From Allolobophora icterica (taxonomy: Eukaryota; Annelida; Clitellata; Crassiclitellata; Lumbricidae): a stretch of DNA of 64,000 bases. This document shows positions 10,851-22,711 of this stretch, in pieces. The stretch lies in contig OY744616.1 of NCBI GenBank assembly GCA_963556255.1, positions 5,125,723 through 5,189,722 of the forward strand, written 5' to 3'. Within the stretch, counting starts at the first letter, position 1. Each line of letters opens with the position of its first letter. Under the pieces are notes generated by a model, which worked only from the letters and a program-made list of their open reading frames with translations, did not search any database and was not told the origin of the DNA. A program made the translations under genes and the position numbers.

Positions 10851-11719
10851 TTGGATACTGACCTGATACGGCTTGATTTTCATGCCCCATCAGTTGATGA
10901 CTTGTGCATTAGACACCAGCACGACAGAAGTTACTAATATATCAACTGCATGTTTTACATACAGTTCCCATTATATTAAAGCAGTGGTGGCCAACTTGCA
11001 GCACATGTGATATTTGTGGCATGATAGGCCTATGATGAGTGCATGGCTATTTTTCATTAGTAATTATTAACAGGAAGTTGACAAATAATGGTTGGAGGCA
11101 GATTATATCTTCACCCTCTAATGAGAAAGATCAATAGCATAAGTAGCCATTGTGTTTCTGTCACTAATACAGCATCCGCTTCTCTCCTAACATCTTAACC
11201 AGTCAATAAAAAATTAAGCTATTTGCACAGGAACCAAAAGTAGACTTAAATAGCACTTGGCAAAGCAGTGATGGCTTCTAAGACATGTTGATTTAAAAAC
11301 TGATCAAATATCATCAAATTCTGAGATGGTGTGGTGGGGCCAATTGGTTGATTTGACATGGAATGACCCCATGTTGTGTCCATAGGTGGGGCATTTAGTA
11401 GGTACACTTCTGGCATGTGTTTTAAGATGGTGGCTTGATGTTTACAGAAATGTCCATAAATTCTATCCTGGCAAGAAAAGGAACATGGAGTCCGTAGTCC
11501 GCCGATTAAGCACACTCGCTACTCTCTGCGTCCACGGCCCCACAACCATGAGCTTCCTAGATGTGATAATTTATCTCAGAAATACTTCCTTGCCAGGATG
11601 TTATACAAATAACAATGCACTCTTAGGATCTGGCTACCTTATTCTTCTTCTCCCCATCTTCCTTATGCCTCACTTGATTCATAGCAACATCTCTCTCCAT
11701 ATAACTAGTAACAGTGTTT
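10851..11719. other. Intergenic; one hAT-like end, no gene
   Basis: CAGTGGTGGCCAACTTGC at 10983 looks like a hAT terminus, but no inverted partner was found downstream. The frames at 11246-11721 (up to 111 codons) have no recognisable domains and are probably chance. Confidence 0.45.
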
Positions 11720-11795
11720 GATTAATATGTTTACCATGTACAGCGGTGTGCATTTGCTAGTGCTTCATAATAAAGAATATACTTACTTACTTGCT
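11720..11795 (+). mobile_element. LINE/SINE 3' end with (ACTT)n tail, 'family D'
   Basis: The piece ends TAATAAAGAATATACTTACTTACTTG. The same end (AATAAAGAATGTACTTACTTACTT) is found on the minus strand at 34700-34475 with a far longer (ACTT)n tail. The AATAAA just before the tail is the conserved part. Confidence 0.6.
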
Positions 11796-11924
11796 AACAA
11801 CAACATACGCAACCTTAACTTCTGCTTTCCCAACCAAATATGCTGCATTGCAACTTGAGAATGCAGCGAGCGATGGAGTAGTATTGCTCCATGGTGGTAC
11901 ACACAAAGTCCACCAGCGAATCCA

Positions 11925-12078
11925 ATACAATACAGTTACCTAACGCCTTTCTTCCAAAGTTCATAAGTGCACACACGACCATATGACAAAGCATCAATGG
12001 CGCTGAGTAACTGCAAGTGAAGGACTCGCTCAAGGTCCTTACACAATAACCTCCTGACTCGGCTACCATGCCACACAA
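11925..12078 (-). mobile_element. tRNA-derived SINE, family 2 (5' truncated)
   Basis: Contains the family 2 body GTAAGGACCTTGAGCGAGTC, TCAGCGCCATTGATGC and GGTCGTGTGTGCACTTATGA, and ends on the left in ATTGTATTGGA, the family's TTGTA-type tail. The 190-codon minus frame at 11815-12387 is chance reading through this SINE and the LINE remnant beside it. Confidence 0.75.
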
Positions 12079-12385
12079 GAACAGTTCTAATCCCAAGTAA
12101 GAACAAAGAAAATCATTCAGATGACCTAGTAGAATAATGGTAAGTCTGGGGAATAAGGACTCATTTTGAGTGATTTGGTTGGCTAACGTGCAATTGTTTA
12201 TAAACATGTCCCAATTTGAAAGAAATTCTTTGCTGAACAGGAAGCCTGTGCAAAGATTTAAGCACAGGTTTATATGCTCATAATATATATGTATTTGATA
12301 TGGCTTATAGGTGTGATGTATAATGTCAACAAAATATGACACAGTAGAAAGCTTACTCATATTCCTGCAGTGTTGTTTAACAGAC
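12079..12385 (-). pseudogene. Strongly decayed LINE RT C-terminal remnant
   Basis: Shares CAGGAAGCC, GATTTAAGCACA and AATAAGGACT-type blocks in order with the 4540-4985 remnant. No frame survives, and identification rests on that similarity. Confidence 0.5.
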
Positions 12386-12388
12386 AAT

Positions 12389-12754
12389 TAGGGTTACCAC
12401 ATTTCTTTCCTGCCATTCCGGGACACCACAGTACTCCAATCTAAGTCCAATTCAGTTGGGAGCAGGCCTCATTGGGAAAAGTGCTATACATACAAATTGC
12501 CTCGACCCATAGTTAAGATTATATTGTGACGCGGATTTGTAAATTTTGAGCGACGCTGCATACTTGTTGATGCTGTTATTTCCTTTTTACTTTCTAATTA
12601 TTGGAATATTAAAATAGCAAATTCTATGTATTTAGTTATAGAAAACATTCATTACGGGACGTTTCACTGTCCCGGAAAGGACGTGTCCAGGACGCGGGAC
12701 ATTTTTTCAAATTCTGTGACTGTCCCGGACAATCCGGGACGTGTGGTCACCCTA
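12389..12754. mobile_element. Non-autonomous hAT-like element, 366 bases
   Basis: Left end TAGGGTTACCACATTTC; right end, read inward, TAGGGTGACCACACGTC. The flanking octamers CAGACAAT (12381-12388) and ACGACAAT (12755-12762) agree at 6 of 8 positions, consistent with an old 8-base TSD. The right half is packed with GTCCCGG/CCGGGAC motifs, probably subterminal repeats. No transposase remains. Confidence 0.65.
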
Positions 12755-12762
12755 ACGACAAT

Positions 12763-14636
12763 GCCTTCCAAATATAATACCTTAGCATGTATAGGTGTCT
12801 TTACTGGTCCACGGCTGAATGGTGACAGACATCTTTGCCAGACATTGACAGTTCTTCGACTTGCCTTTTGTTGTGACCTCCACTAGGTGTCTCCTAAAAC
12901 ACAGTAATTACAGGCATGCTAATATGCTGAATTTCATGTATTAACACAAATCGCTCTGGCACAGCATGCAGTACACAAAGAAAATATTGAACGATTTAAG
13001 TTATTTTAAAATCTGGTGGCACAATCTAAAAGACTTGCTGATGCTAAGTTGCTAACCCAATGTCATCACCTCGTAGGCCTGCACTATTTTACATTTCAAC
13101 AGTTTATATGATCTGCGAATGTCAAGCACACAATGCATAACCTATTAGCCATCTGTAGCTATTAATCGTTTTATAGCGTCCCAAATATTTACGCCTTTTA
13201 GCGCTGTATTATCTGATATTACCCAATTTTTTTACCCCTTTTTGCACGTTATTATCCCATATCATACATTCTTCGTCTTCTGGCGTTTTCTTATTTCGAT
13301 ATTAAAAGATGGGTGTGTAGCGAATCCCCGAAACCCAAATCCCCAAAACGAATTTTGGCCGGATCCTGAAATTAATTTGTCATGGATAGGAGTTCAAACT
13401 TGAACAATTCAGTTTTAAACAGGGTATTATATTTCAAACATTACAATTTAATTTTGGGAATATTTGAATAGTTTTCGGGATTTCGACCGCTTTCTATAAA
13501 ACTGTTTTTGGGAAATCGGGCTTTCTGTATTTTCAGCATTTTCGGGGATTCTGGTTTCGGGCCGACCCCAAACAAGATATACTTTTACTCCATGCGCGTA
13601 TAAGTAAAACAGAACACACATATAAAATTTACGCATTTATTATCTTATTTTTGCAAACATGTACTATCGGGTTGCCTAACCCACCCAGGTAGTACACAGA
13701 TAGTACATGTTTGCCCTGAGTTTAATCTTACCTTATTGAATCCAGCATGATGGAAGATTGCCTCGTAAGAACGCAGGCACGTGTCAACATCTGCGCATGG
13801 GTCCACAGCTCTGTATTCTTACATCATGATCCACAGTTAAACGACATTTTTATGACAACAAAAGAAGTTGACGTCGATAAAAATTATTTTGGCATACTGC
13901 GCATTTTAGTTTTGCTCTTATTTAAATTATTTCTTCATTATAATTTTGCGATACATCGTTTTCAAAACAAAATGTCGAAAAAAATCCGCTATCCACCATC
14001 TTGCTTTATAGAGTCCTTGGCCAACTGTCTTCAGGGTAAATAAGTAAGCAAGCGAGCAAGAAGATCGATTCAGGAATATAACCGTCTGTACAATTTATTT
14101 ACAAAGTGGCTAGTCATAATACCACACAAATACCTAAATAACCTATCTAAACGCCAGGTTTGTTTATGATGAAGCTGTCTCTGCACTGGCTTGAATCACA
14201 AGCGCACGCCCTCGGAGTTCAACCATACAGCGTTCCACAGAATGAAATCTAGTCAATCCATTCAAACTGAAGTGACAATAAAATTTATTCAGTGCGAAAT
14301 CTTTACGGACAAAGCTTCGTCAATTGACTAATCCAAATGCTGTAACATATGTTGGTAGAGCCTATAGATAGTTCCGTTTTAAGTTGAATTTTAAACACAG
14401 GGAAATAGCAACTACACGCGTTAAAAACGGACGGAAACTGGCTCGTCAACTTAAGAGTTGTCAGAGAATGCCAAAAAGGTAAATGGTGCAGGATTGATAG
14501 TAAATTTCAGCGGTTACAGAAATTGTAATATATATAGGCCCTATAGTTATGCAGAACATGTTAATTGAAATATATATGGGTGGCGATTGACCTCTTTGGA
14601 TCTTGACCTGGAACTGTTGTCATCTGACCTCCCCGC
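12763..14636. other. Intergenic, with one strong hairpin; no gene recognised
   Basis: GCAAACATGTACTATC (13653-13668) is exactly inverted at 13699-13714, giving 16-base arms with a 30-base loop. An imperfect inversion of GAATCCCCGAAA-type sequence spans about 13325-13570. The 98-codon frame at 13747-14043 has a hydrophobic middle but no recognisable family. Confidence 0.5.
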
Positions 14637-14944
14637 TTATCGATTATGATTTGACTGAGCGCCTGTGATAAGCTGGTTCTCGCGACTTCGCTTTTTGGGC
14701 GCTGTAGAAATCTTAAGATTACGATTAGGGCCTACGTCTTAATAAGGAACCTGCATAGAAAAGTGCAGTAGGGCCTACAATGCTTTCACTAGGCCTATCA
14801 AAGCGTGAAACATTCACACTTAGGCCTACATGTTAACATAAATTAGTATCGAAAATGCCGGCGTATAAAGAAAGTGACATATTCACTATGTTAAAAATGT
14901 TAAAGTGCTAAAAGTCTGTTTAATGCTAAAATTTTTATTACACA

Positions 14945-15030
14945 AAATAAACTGTCATCGTTCGGGATTTGAACCTCGAACCGTAAGCATATACATCGCG
15001 CAACTAATCCAATACACTACCGCGGACGCA
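14945..15030 (-). mobile_element. tRNA-like sequence, probable SINE head or tRNA pseudogene
   Basis: Minus strand: GCGGTAGTGTATTGGATTAG (A-box-like) and CGAGGTTCAAATCCCGAA (B box). The cloverleaf stems do not close properly, so a functional tRNA is not claimed. Confidence 0.55.
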
Positions 15031-15639
15031 CGTGGTATTTATGTTTAAACACGTCTATAGGCTAATCCATAAATCGTGCCTACGTGCTGCGTATCTAACC
15101 GTGCTTCTAATTATGTCTGTAGGCCTACTTAACACTATTCGTGTTTGTATTTTGTGAAGGCTTTATTTTTCTACCTGATTACGTATCTATTAGGTGTTTG
15201 CATTTGCACAGAATTTCTGGTCAAATATTACATCACCAGCAGCTGCCCAAATACTGTTAAGGACTCGAAAACCTATTCGTTCGATATAGGCCTACTAATG
15301 CGCATTCTTTAAGCAATGTGTGGCTGTTGAGAACGTTGACTTTGTAATAGTAATTTCCAAGTTTATTTTAAAGTGTAAACAACTCGAATATTAGTCAAAA
15401 TGTTCAAATACTTTTCATAATCATTTTATAATCGGTAGGGGGCCTAATTATCGGGGTTGAACGAGAAGCACAAAATTTCCGTGAAGTCCATAGGCCTACT
15501 TTCACACTAACTGAGCTTGTATCAATTGAAATGCATCCGTTTTTACGCATAGATCTCGTAGCAATCAATCCCTTTTAATAATAACTTCTGTATGTAAACA
15601 ATTTCATTATTGTTAAAAATTGTAAATTTAAAAAAATCC
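15031..15639. other. Intergenic, rich in TAGGCCTA motifs
   Basis: AT-rich DNA with repeated AGGCCTAC/TAGGCCTA words (as also across 14.5-15.5 kb), no frames of interest and no tandem arrays. Confidence 0.45.
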
Positions 15640-15712
15640 GTGGCCGGGGATAGAACCCACATTTATTTTCCTGAAATGAAATACCTAACGCGCTAACCAC
15701 TTGACCACACAG
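15640..15712 (-). mobile_element. tRNA-like sequence, probable SINE head or tRNA pseudogene
   Basis: Minus strand: TGTGGTCAAGTGGTTAGCGC (A box) and GTGGGTTCTATCCCCGGCC (B box), 73 bases apart at most. The acceptor and T stems pair poorly. The A box resembles other family heads in the window. Confidence 0.55.
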
Positions 15713-16439
15713 AACAACTCAGGAACCTGGCTATTAACAGTCTAATTAAACTCTTTAGCCCTACTTGTCTCAAAGCGGTATCTACCTTCCATGGTATATG
15801 TAGGTCCTAAATGTCCATCTGCCTGACAGTGATTCTATTTATCAGCGCCGATATATTTAGCAGAGATTTTACATTGATTCAAAATAAATAAATTAGGGGC
15901 CTGTCTGTCTCGCTGCATGTATTGGACTCGAAACTCCTTTTGATTGCCCTCTGGAACCCCTCGGACTTGCCGAGGCGCTCGAGAATAACCTGTTGCCCCG
16001 CGCTTGGCTTCCGAGTGGCGCTTTAGAAGTTTGGAGATCGGAGATTACGATTAGGCTACGGTGTCTGCGTGGCTGACATGCTACATGCCAATTCTGCAGT
16101 TTCAGTTGGATATTTTTACATCATAGAAGTTTACAGTCAAGTACCGTAATTACGGCGAGCAAAGAAATTTAGGTCAGGTTTAAAGCCGATTACTGGATTT
16201 CACCGTAAATAAAAATTTAGCGGTAAAAGACATTCAGACATACGATAAAATACATTCAATTTACGGTAATTTCTTAGAGTGTACGGTCCTACGCTAATTG
16301 AAAGAGGACTTTGCGCTCGCCTGTTGTTTTTGACCTGACCTTTGCTGATGGTACACCAACATTCGATTTATTTACCTGATGTTACAATAAAAATAAAGCT
16401 TGAAAACCGCTGGCGTAGAGTACGGGTTTGAGCCTTCTT

Positions 16440-16545
16440 CCCTAAGACGGTTACTATGTAGGGACGCTGAGCAAGTCCTTCACTCACAATTGCTCAGCGC
16501 CATCGATTGAGGCTTGATCATTAGATAGAGGCGTTTAATAAATGC

Positions 16546-16634
<89 letters not shown>
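16440..16634 (+). mobile_element. SINE family 2 3' part with expanded (AAT)n tail
   Basis: GCTGAGCAAGTCCTTCACTC, AATTGCTCAGCGCCATCGAT and GGCGTTTAATAAATGCAT run straight into an uninterrupted (AAT)n tract from 16547 to 16634. Poly-N, poly-I and poly-Y frames over it are artefacts. The microsatellite seems to have grown from the retroposon tail. Confidence 0.7.
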
Positions 16635-17082
16635 CAGGGCGACGATGACGACGACGATTATGATTATAAGGATGATGATGAAAAGCGAAGCATGATGTGT
16701 AGCGAAAAGGAAAGGGGTGAAATGTCACGTCAATGGAAGGAGGATATGGAAAGAGAGAACGGAGCATAGACTTATATACTGATTAGAGCGCAGAAAAGAG
16801 AAAGACGGCCTGCGGCGGTGAGGTCCTTCTTTTGTTCGGTCCTTTCGACTTTTCATGTTCGTCTCCAGTTGTTTTATTTGATGATATCATCCTGTCTTCT
16901 TCTGTTTTGCCGGATTCAATTTCGTGTCGGTCGCAATTAGTAATGACACCAAATGTAACGCTTTACACTAGTTTATGAGACGGAGACATGTAACTACCCA
17001 GACAGACAGAGACTACAGACAAGACAGACAGACAAGACAGGCAGACATACAGACAGACAGACAAACGAACTGACAATTGTCC

Positions 17083-17262
17083 TTTCGTCCTTTTGTCCCT
17101 CTGTCCTTTTGTCCCTCTGTCTCATCGTCCTTTCTTCCTAATGTCCCCTGTTCTTTCGTCATTTCGTCCTTTGTTCCTCTGTCCTTTTGTTCCTCTGTCC
17201 TTTCGTCCTTTTGTCCTCTGTCCTTTTGTTCCTCTGTCCTTTGCTTCTTCGTCCGTTCATTC
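17083..17262. repeat. Pyrimidine-rich minisatellite, about 10-11-base units
   Basis: Imperfect repeats of TTTCGTCC, TTTTGTCC and CTCTGTCC fill about 180 bases and give overlapping frames on both strands. Those frames are rejected as genes. Confidence 0.85.
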
Positions 17263-17439
17263 TTCCTGCAAGCTACTTGAGTACAATAGTCAGTCGCATG
17301 AAAAAGAAGAAATGATGTACGCAACGACGACACATAAAAAACACAGACAAGCAGACAGACAGACAGCCGGACAGACACACACACACACATCCACAGACAA
17401 TCGAATGCAGTTGTTCTCCGACGCTTCGACAGAGGTCGC

Positions 17440-17765
17440 GCGAGCGAAGATAATTACCGGAAGTCTTTGTCCTGTTCTTGCGGGGTCGTAAGTCATTGCT
17501 GCACTCGTCCAATCACAGCCCTCGATCGCTCCGCATCGAACACGAGTTCCGGCAATAAATCGTCGCTAGGTGTCACCAGAGGAACGTTTTCCGACAGCAA
17601 GTATAACAGGCGCTCGTCCATTAAAACCGATAATCAGCCATAAATGTTTTATCGCGAAATCGCGGCCCATAGGATTCGAGTCGACGCCGGACTATGGAGC
17701 GCCAACCAATGAAAACGACGGGTGTTGGTATGCGTCGCTATTCAGCCAAGGAATTTCGACATTAG
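17440..17765. promoter_or_regulatory. CpG-rich islet, candidate regulatory DNA
   Basis: Between a minisatellite and a SINE lies about 320 bases with many CpG dinucleotides and two CCAAT-like boxes (TCCAATCACA near 17508 and AACCAATGAAAACG near 17704). There is no microsatellite. A promoter is possible, but no transcript start or gene can be shown. Confidence 0.3.
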
Positions 17766-17767
17766 GT

Positions 17768-18035
17768 TCAGACGGTGCGTCATAGTGTAGTGGTTAGTGT
17801 GCTGGACTTGTTGACGGAGCTGTAGAGGTTCAAATCCCCGTTAGGGCAGAAATTTGTTTTGAGATTTACGAGCTCCCTTGCAAACTCAGCTATGATGAGT
17901 ACACTGACCGTACACTGTCGGTGGGAAGATGAGATTTCGTGAGAGAGTACTGACATATGCCGAGGCTAAGAAAATTAAGGCGCTAACACTTCATACTCAT
18001 GGCTGCCTCTCGGAATCAGTTAAAGGAACTGCTCA
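17768..18035 (+). mobile_element. tRNA-derived SINE, family 1 (best full-length copy)
   Basis: CATAGTGTAGTGGTTAGTGT (A box) and TAGAGGTTCAAATCCCCG (B box) are followed by GGGCAGAAATTTG, GCTATGATGAGTACACTGAC, CACTGTCGGTGGGAAGATG, ATGCCGAGGCTAAGAAAAT and the 3' part CACTTCATACTCATGGCTGC, AAAGGAACTGCTC. Length is about 265 bases. Pieces of the 3' part recur at 26900, 27276, 32155 and 40667. Confidence 0.85.
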
Positions 18036-18402
18036 TCTTCTTCTTCTTCTAACTTACCAACGAACGAAATTCACAACCAACCAACAAATTCAAGACTAGG
18101 AATCAAGAGGAGGTGAGTAGAAGAATGTTGGAGACTGGATGGATGGGTCTTAGAATTGGCGGTCCCTGGTTGGGAAACAGTGCAGTGCGAAAGAGGGTGG
18201 TCACGATGTAGAAGAACCCCTCTACTGGGGGCTAAAGGGGTTGCGTCGCGTCGGTATGCTGATGATACCCATGCTAATGTCCATAACCCGGCTGCTGCAA
18301 CTGTTGATCAGGTTATGCATGCGTTAGAGGCTTGGATGTCTTCAAACCGTCTTCGACTGAATTCTGACTAGGCTCAATTTATTTGGATTGGTAATCGTGT
18401 CC

Positions 18403-18816
18403 CAGTGCCGGCCTTAGGGGCGTGCGAACCGTGCGGCCGAACGGGGCCCGCAATTTAGGGGGGCCCGAAAATGTCACAGAAAAATAAGGTGAACACGACA
18501 CCCAAACAGTAATATTATGGTCACGATTATATCTTCTCTTTTTGTCAATAAAATAAAAGTCAACTTTCTCTAGCCTATATCCCAAAAATCTCGTGTACAG
18601 TTAAATTTGACTTGTACTTGTTAACATTCTACTAAACTAAAATGATCAGCAATGAAATCAATTTGACTTGTATTGTATTGTAGGCTATAGGCCTAGGGGC
18701 ATTTATAAAGCGCATCTCGCAGTATAGACCATTCGGAGGCGCTCAATGACCTGTGTCATGAGGTCCCGAACAGTATACTCTGCACGGGGCCCAAAAATAT
18801 CTTAAGGCCGGCACTG
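18403..18816. mobile_element. Non-autonomous hAT-type element, 414 bases, inside the LINE
   Basis: Inverted ends CAGTGCCGGCCTTA match 14/14. The flanks repeat CGTGTCC (18396-18402 and 18817-18823), 7 exact bases. The interior (about 18660-18760) holds an older LINE 3' end in minus orientation, with GCGCTTTATAAAT and an ATTGTATTGTATT tail. So a LINE end sits inside a hAT that sits inside a LINE. Confidence 0.85.
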
Positions 18817-19207
18817 CGTGTCCAAATCTCTTAAATTGATTTTCTTGCCCTTTGTATTTTTCTTTTCCAAGCGTCACATTCTCCGCCTCTGTACGAGATT
18901 TGGACATAGTCCTTGATCAACAGCTAACGCTTCGCAATCATGTAAACAATATCGCTCGATCCCTTCTTCTTATCTTCTTCGTCAGATTCACACTGTGCGA
19001 CGATCGCTTCCCACACAAGCTGCCTCTGCACTGATCCACGCCTTTGTCTCCTCTAGAATCGACTCTGACAATGCTATTTTCATTGGACTGGTCTTCTCTC
19101 TTATCTCGAAATTGCAGTCTGCTCTAAATACAACTGCTCGTCTGAAGGGTGGCATCCGAAAGTTTGGAAATGTCTCCTCCTACATACGAGACATTCTTGC
19201 CTATACC

Positions 19208-19590
19208 CAGTGTTTAATCTAGTCCCCCTCTTCTGGGAGGGGAAACAAGGTTTCTGGGAGGGGACCAAGGAATTTACACAAGATTTTGTCAGTAATTTCA
19301 TCCATCTTGAAAAAGTTTCAGACTTTTCCTAATTTCATCTTAAAAAAGTTTATGACTTTTTTGTAGTCCTTCGTCCGATTTTTTTAACTTTTTGTACATC
19401 AATTACTCTCTCAAAAAAGTTGATCACCTTTTTTAGGAAATCTTCTCTCTGGGGGGGTGGGGGAAACGTGTATCCTGCGGGGGGAATTTTCCTCCACTAA
19501 AGGTCTCTACATTGTAATATTGCTGGCCTCTGGGGGGAAACATCAATCCTGGGGGACATTTCCCCCCAAAGACGTCTAGATTACACACTG
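19208..19590. mobile_element. Non-autonomous hAT-type element, 383 bases, perfect 8-base TSD
   Basis: Ends CAGTGTTTAATCTAG and (inverted) CAGTGTGTAATCTAG differ at one position. The TSD CCTATACC is exact at 19200-19207 and 19591-19598. The interior is rich in GGGGGGA/TCCCCCC blocks and AAAAAAGTT repeats. Removing the element restores continuity of the LINE. Confidence 0.9.
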
Positions 19591-19839
19591 CCTATACCTC
19601 AACGCATTGAGTATAAGATTCTAACTGTGACGCGAAATTTCCTCGTGGAGGACCGAACGTGAATACTCTCCGCGTATTTAAGAGACACAACCACCAGTGT
19701 TGCTCTCAACCTAAGACCTTGGGATCGATATTCATAGTGTCCACCCATCCACCCCTTCAGCCATCAATCCATCCAACAACCCCATCTTCCTGACCTCCCG
19801 ACCGTCGATGCGCTTCCTCAACCGTTCAAAGGAGTTCAT

Positions 19840-20110
19840 CTTTCTCTGATTCGGTTGCAAAATGAACCACGGATCTGACATTCGCTTTCTCGTTTTCGCT
19901 CTCTAATAACTTAAACTTGATCGCCTTTATTGATCCGATGAAAGGACTTTCTGGCCTTTCTCGCCCGACCGATGAAACGCCGGATCAAGCAGGACCGTGT
20001 GGGGGCCTCGTCCGGCCGATCGTTAACGCTGGACGACCGGTGTGACGACAAATAAGGTCCGTGCCAAAACTCTTCCTAGTGTGATTAATTCGCGTGACGA
20101 GAACGCGAAA
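19840..20110. promoter_or_regulatory. CpG-rich islet with homeodomain-type motifs
   Basis: Free of tandem repeats, CpG-rich, with TTTATTGAT near 19927 and TGATTAAT at 20082-20089, the latter matching the known HOX/PBX composite type. A regulatory role is inferred from composition and motifs only. Confidence 0.3.
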
Positions 20111-20119
20111 TTCGGTTAT

Positions 20120-20815
20120 AAAAATCGTAAACTCTGATTTCTAAAGCGCTACTTAAATGCTAGGGGAAGGGCACCGGCTTATTCACGAGCGCTGAGTCGT
20201 GTCAGATAGGTTGTCCATAAATGTAAATGAAGATACGACTCTGGATGCCAGAGAGACCAGAGAGAGGTGAGATCAAAATAGGACTTCTCTGTCGATTCTG
20301 TTTACTGTCGCTTCGTTTGTAAAATCATTTTTGGCTCTAATAACGACTACTTAAGAACAGGCTGCTTGGACGACTACTTGTCTACCGATTTTGATTTGAT
20401 TAAGCGCCTGTGATTAAGCTGGTTCCCGCGACTTTGCTTTCTGGGCGCTGTAGAATCTCAAGATTACAATTACGATTACCGTTGGGATTTTGTATTACGG
20501 GGCATTATTTCTGAAACACCTTGTGCATTTGACACGTGGTATTGTGCACGATTGTCTGAACACAAGCTACTGCTTCCGTTTTATTGCGGTCTTCTGTCGT
20601 TTGTTAAAACTTGTAATTGTAATTACGACAATGTATATTTAACATTGTCAGTAGCGAGCTGCTTCTAGGATGCTTTACAGTTTACACCTTCGACTGTCAG
20701 CTCAAATGCTAAGAGTTTGATAATAAGTGAATTTTCTAGTGGTTTAATAGTCACAGATTTACAATAAATAGTCAAATATTGGTCTGAACTAATGGATTTC
20801 TACTTTCAACCTACT
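20120..20815. other. Intergenic with two family E repeat copies; no gene
   Basis: Family E pieces lie at about 20120-20200 (-) and 20385-20480 (+). The remainder has no recognisable structure. Confidence 0.5.
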
Positions 20816-20985
20816 AAGGTACTATTTCTTTTAAAATAAGATAATATTTCTGGTAAAATCAGATACTATTTGTGATGAAATAAGATACTATACTTCTCAT
20901 AAAATAATATATTATTTCTTATAAATAAGATATAATTTCTTATAAAAAGAGATACTATTTCCGATAAAAAGAGATGCTATTTCTG
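20816..20985. repeat. AT-rich minisatellite, about 20-27-base unit
   Basis: Degenerate repeats of AAATAAGATACTATTTCT and TATAAAAAGAGATACTATTT, seven or so copies. Confidence 0.75.
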
Positions 20986-21640
20986 AACAAATTTTGCAGT
21001 AACTGCAACAAGATACCGTGTTGTGTGATACACAGAGATGGTCATTCAAGCCATCCGTCAACTGCACCACTGGTTGCTCCACGTGTGTGCGTGGACCCTC
21101 CACTGAACATACTCTTCTAGATTACACTGCATTGTTTTGCAAACTGATGCAACAGTCTGTAGCTCTGAATGACATTCAACGTCGTATCAGCATGCGCAGA
21201 TTTGTTCCGCTCTTGAGCGGCGCCCTAAAAAAATATCCAATTACAAAGACAAATTGCAATTACGGAGATAATCGGAACAATTTTAGCCGCGGTACCGATC
21301 TGGGACCACACCGACCGGTCGATGCTGGTCGCCAGTCTCTCGTTCGTTTTTATTGTGTATGATTGCATCACCGCTCTTCGCGTCATACTGGTTCTACGTA
21401 ATGGGAAGACTTGAAGGCTTTATGGTTTCTTAAGTCTAGAGCAGCTTAGGTCTTGAAACTGGTGAAATTGGAACGTATTCTAGACCTAGAGACTTCTCAG
21501 AAGCATTAAGGTTAAAGTTAAAAGGTAAATGCAACAGCCTTGCTTATGTGTTTCAATATAGAAGCTGTTCAGAAGCATGAAGGTAAGATGTAAGTAAGTA
21601 AGGTAAGGCAGTTGTTCACAAGTCTCAACGGATACACATC
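20986..21640. other. Intergenic, no gene recognised
   Basis: A 114-codon frame at 21018-21362 has no recognisable domain. TAAGTAAGTAAGG and similar words appear near 21590. Confidence 0.45.
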
Positions 21641-21738
21641 AGAGGGAGCCAGAGACAGAGAAGGTGAGAGACAGAGACAGAAAGGGAAACACACAGAGAG
21701 ACAGAAAGAGATAATCACGAACAGATACACTTATGCCT

Positions 21739-21769
<31 letters not shown>

Positions 21770-22711
21770 CAGACAGACAGAGACAGACAGACAGAGACAG
21801 ACAGACAGACAGAGACAGACAGACAGACAGACAGAGATAGAGATAGACAGACAGAGACAGACAGACAGAGACAGACAGACAGACAGAGATAGAGACAGAA
21901 AGAGAGAGAGAGTTGCATACATATAGTAAAGAATAGCACAGCATAGTATTGTATTGCCATTTTATTGTATTATATCACATTATATTGTATTGTATTGCAT
22001 TGTATTACATTGTGTTGTTTTGTATTATTGTTGCATTGTATTATATCCTATTGTATTCTATTGTATTCTTTTATTATTGTATTGCATTGTATACTGAACA
22101 GTATGGAACGTTCAAAGAGCAAACAGCCTCTGGCAGAGCGTCATTGTTCCTTTGGGAAGAATTCCATTGACGTCTGTACAGTCGAATTTCGAATAGGAAA
22201 ACACAGCATTGCAAATATTTAACCATCTTACTGTACAAAGCATACAGCAGTCCAAGTTTCACCGTTGTGAATTGGTGTGCGATCTAACCTTCCAGATACG
22301 CTGTCCATCCATCCGTCCGTCCATCCATCCATTCCTGTCGCTGATGAGATTTAAAGTACACACCAATGTAATATTATCTTCAATATGCTATACCATACGA
22401 TAGCATACAATATGATACCATAAAATACAATACAATTCTATACTGTACTATACTATACTGTACTGTACTGTGCTATGCTATGCTATGCTATACTATACCA
22501 TACTATACTATGCTATACTATACTATACTATGCTATACTATACTATCCTATCTATATCCCCATACTCCAACTACTATACTATGCTATAGTATACTATAGT
22601 ATACTATACTATACTATGCCATACTATAGTATACTATACTATACTATACTATACTATACTATACTATACTATACTACACTACACTACACTACACTACACT
22701 ATACTATACTG
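21641..22711. repeat. Microsatellite cluster: (AGAC)n, (TTGTA)n, (ACTAT)n
   Basis: AGAC/AGAG-rich DNA at 21650-21912, TTGTA/TTATA-type repeats at 21947-22095, a short unique gap, then TATAC/ACTAT pentamers at 22385-22711. Poly-S/L/C/Y frames across these are artefacts. 22101-22384 holds a short CATC array and nothing else recognised. Confidence 0.9.

Larger units (their letters stand above)
18150..19720 (+). pseudogene. CR1/L2-type LINE fragment carrying two nested hAT insertions
   Basis: The RT frame reads SRRYADDTHANVHNPAAATV, VMHALEAWMSSNRLRLNSD and AQFIWIGNR up to 18402. It resumes at 18817 with VSKSLKLIFLP, SVTFSASVRDLDIVLDQQLT, ALIHAFVSSRIDSDNAIF and SALNTTARLKGG to 19207, and again at 19591 with a PQRIEYKILTV stretch. 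The breaks coincide exactly with the hAT elements at 18403-18816 and 19208-19590. Stops and frameshifts also occur outside them. Confidence 0.85.

Noticed and set aside
11815..12387. 190-codon minus-strand frame
   Set aside because: It crosses a SINE family 2 copy and a decayed LINE remnant; the residue sequence has no family resemblance.
13747..14043. 98-codon plus frame as a small gene
   Set aside because: No recognisable domain, AT-rich codons and no conserved start or splice context.
14945..15712. Two possible tRNA genes on the minus strand
   Set aside because: A and B boxes are present but acceptor and T stems do not pair; tRNA-derived SINEs are common in the window.
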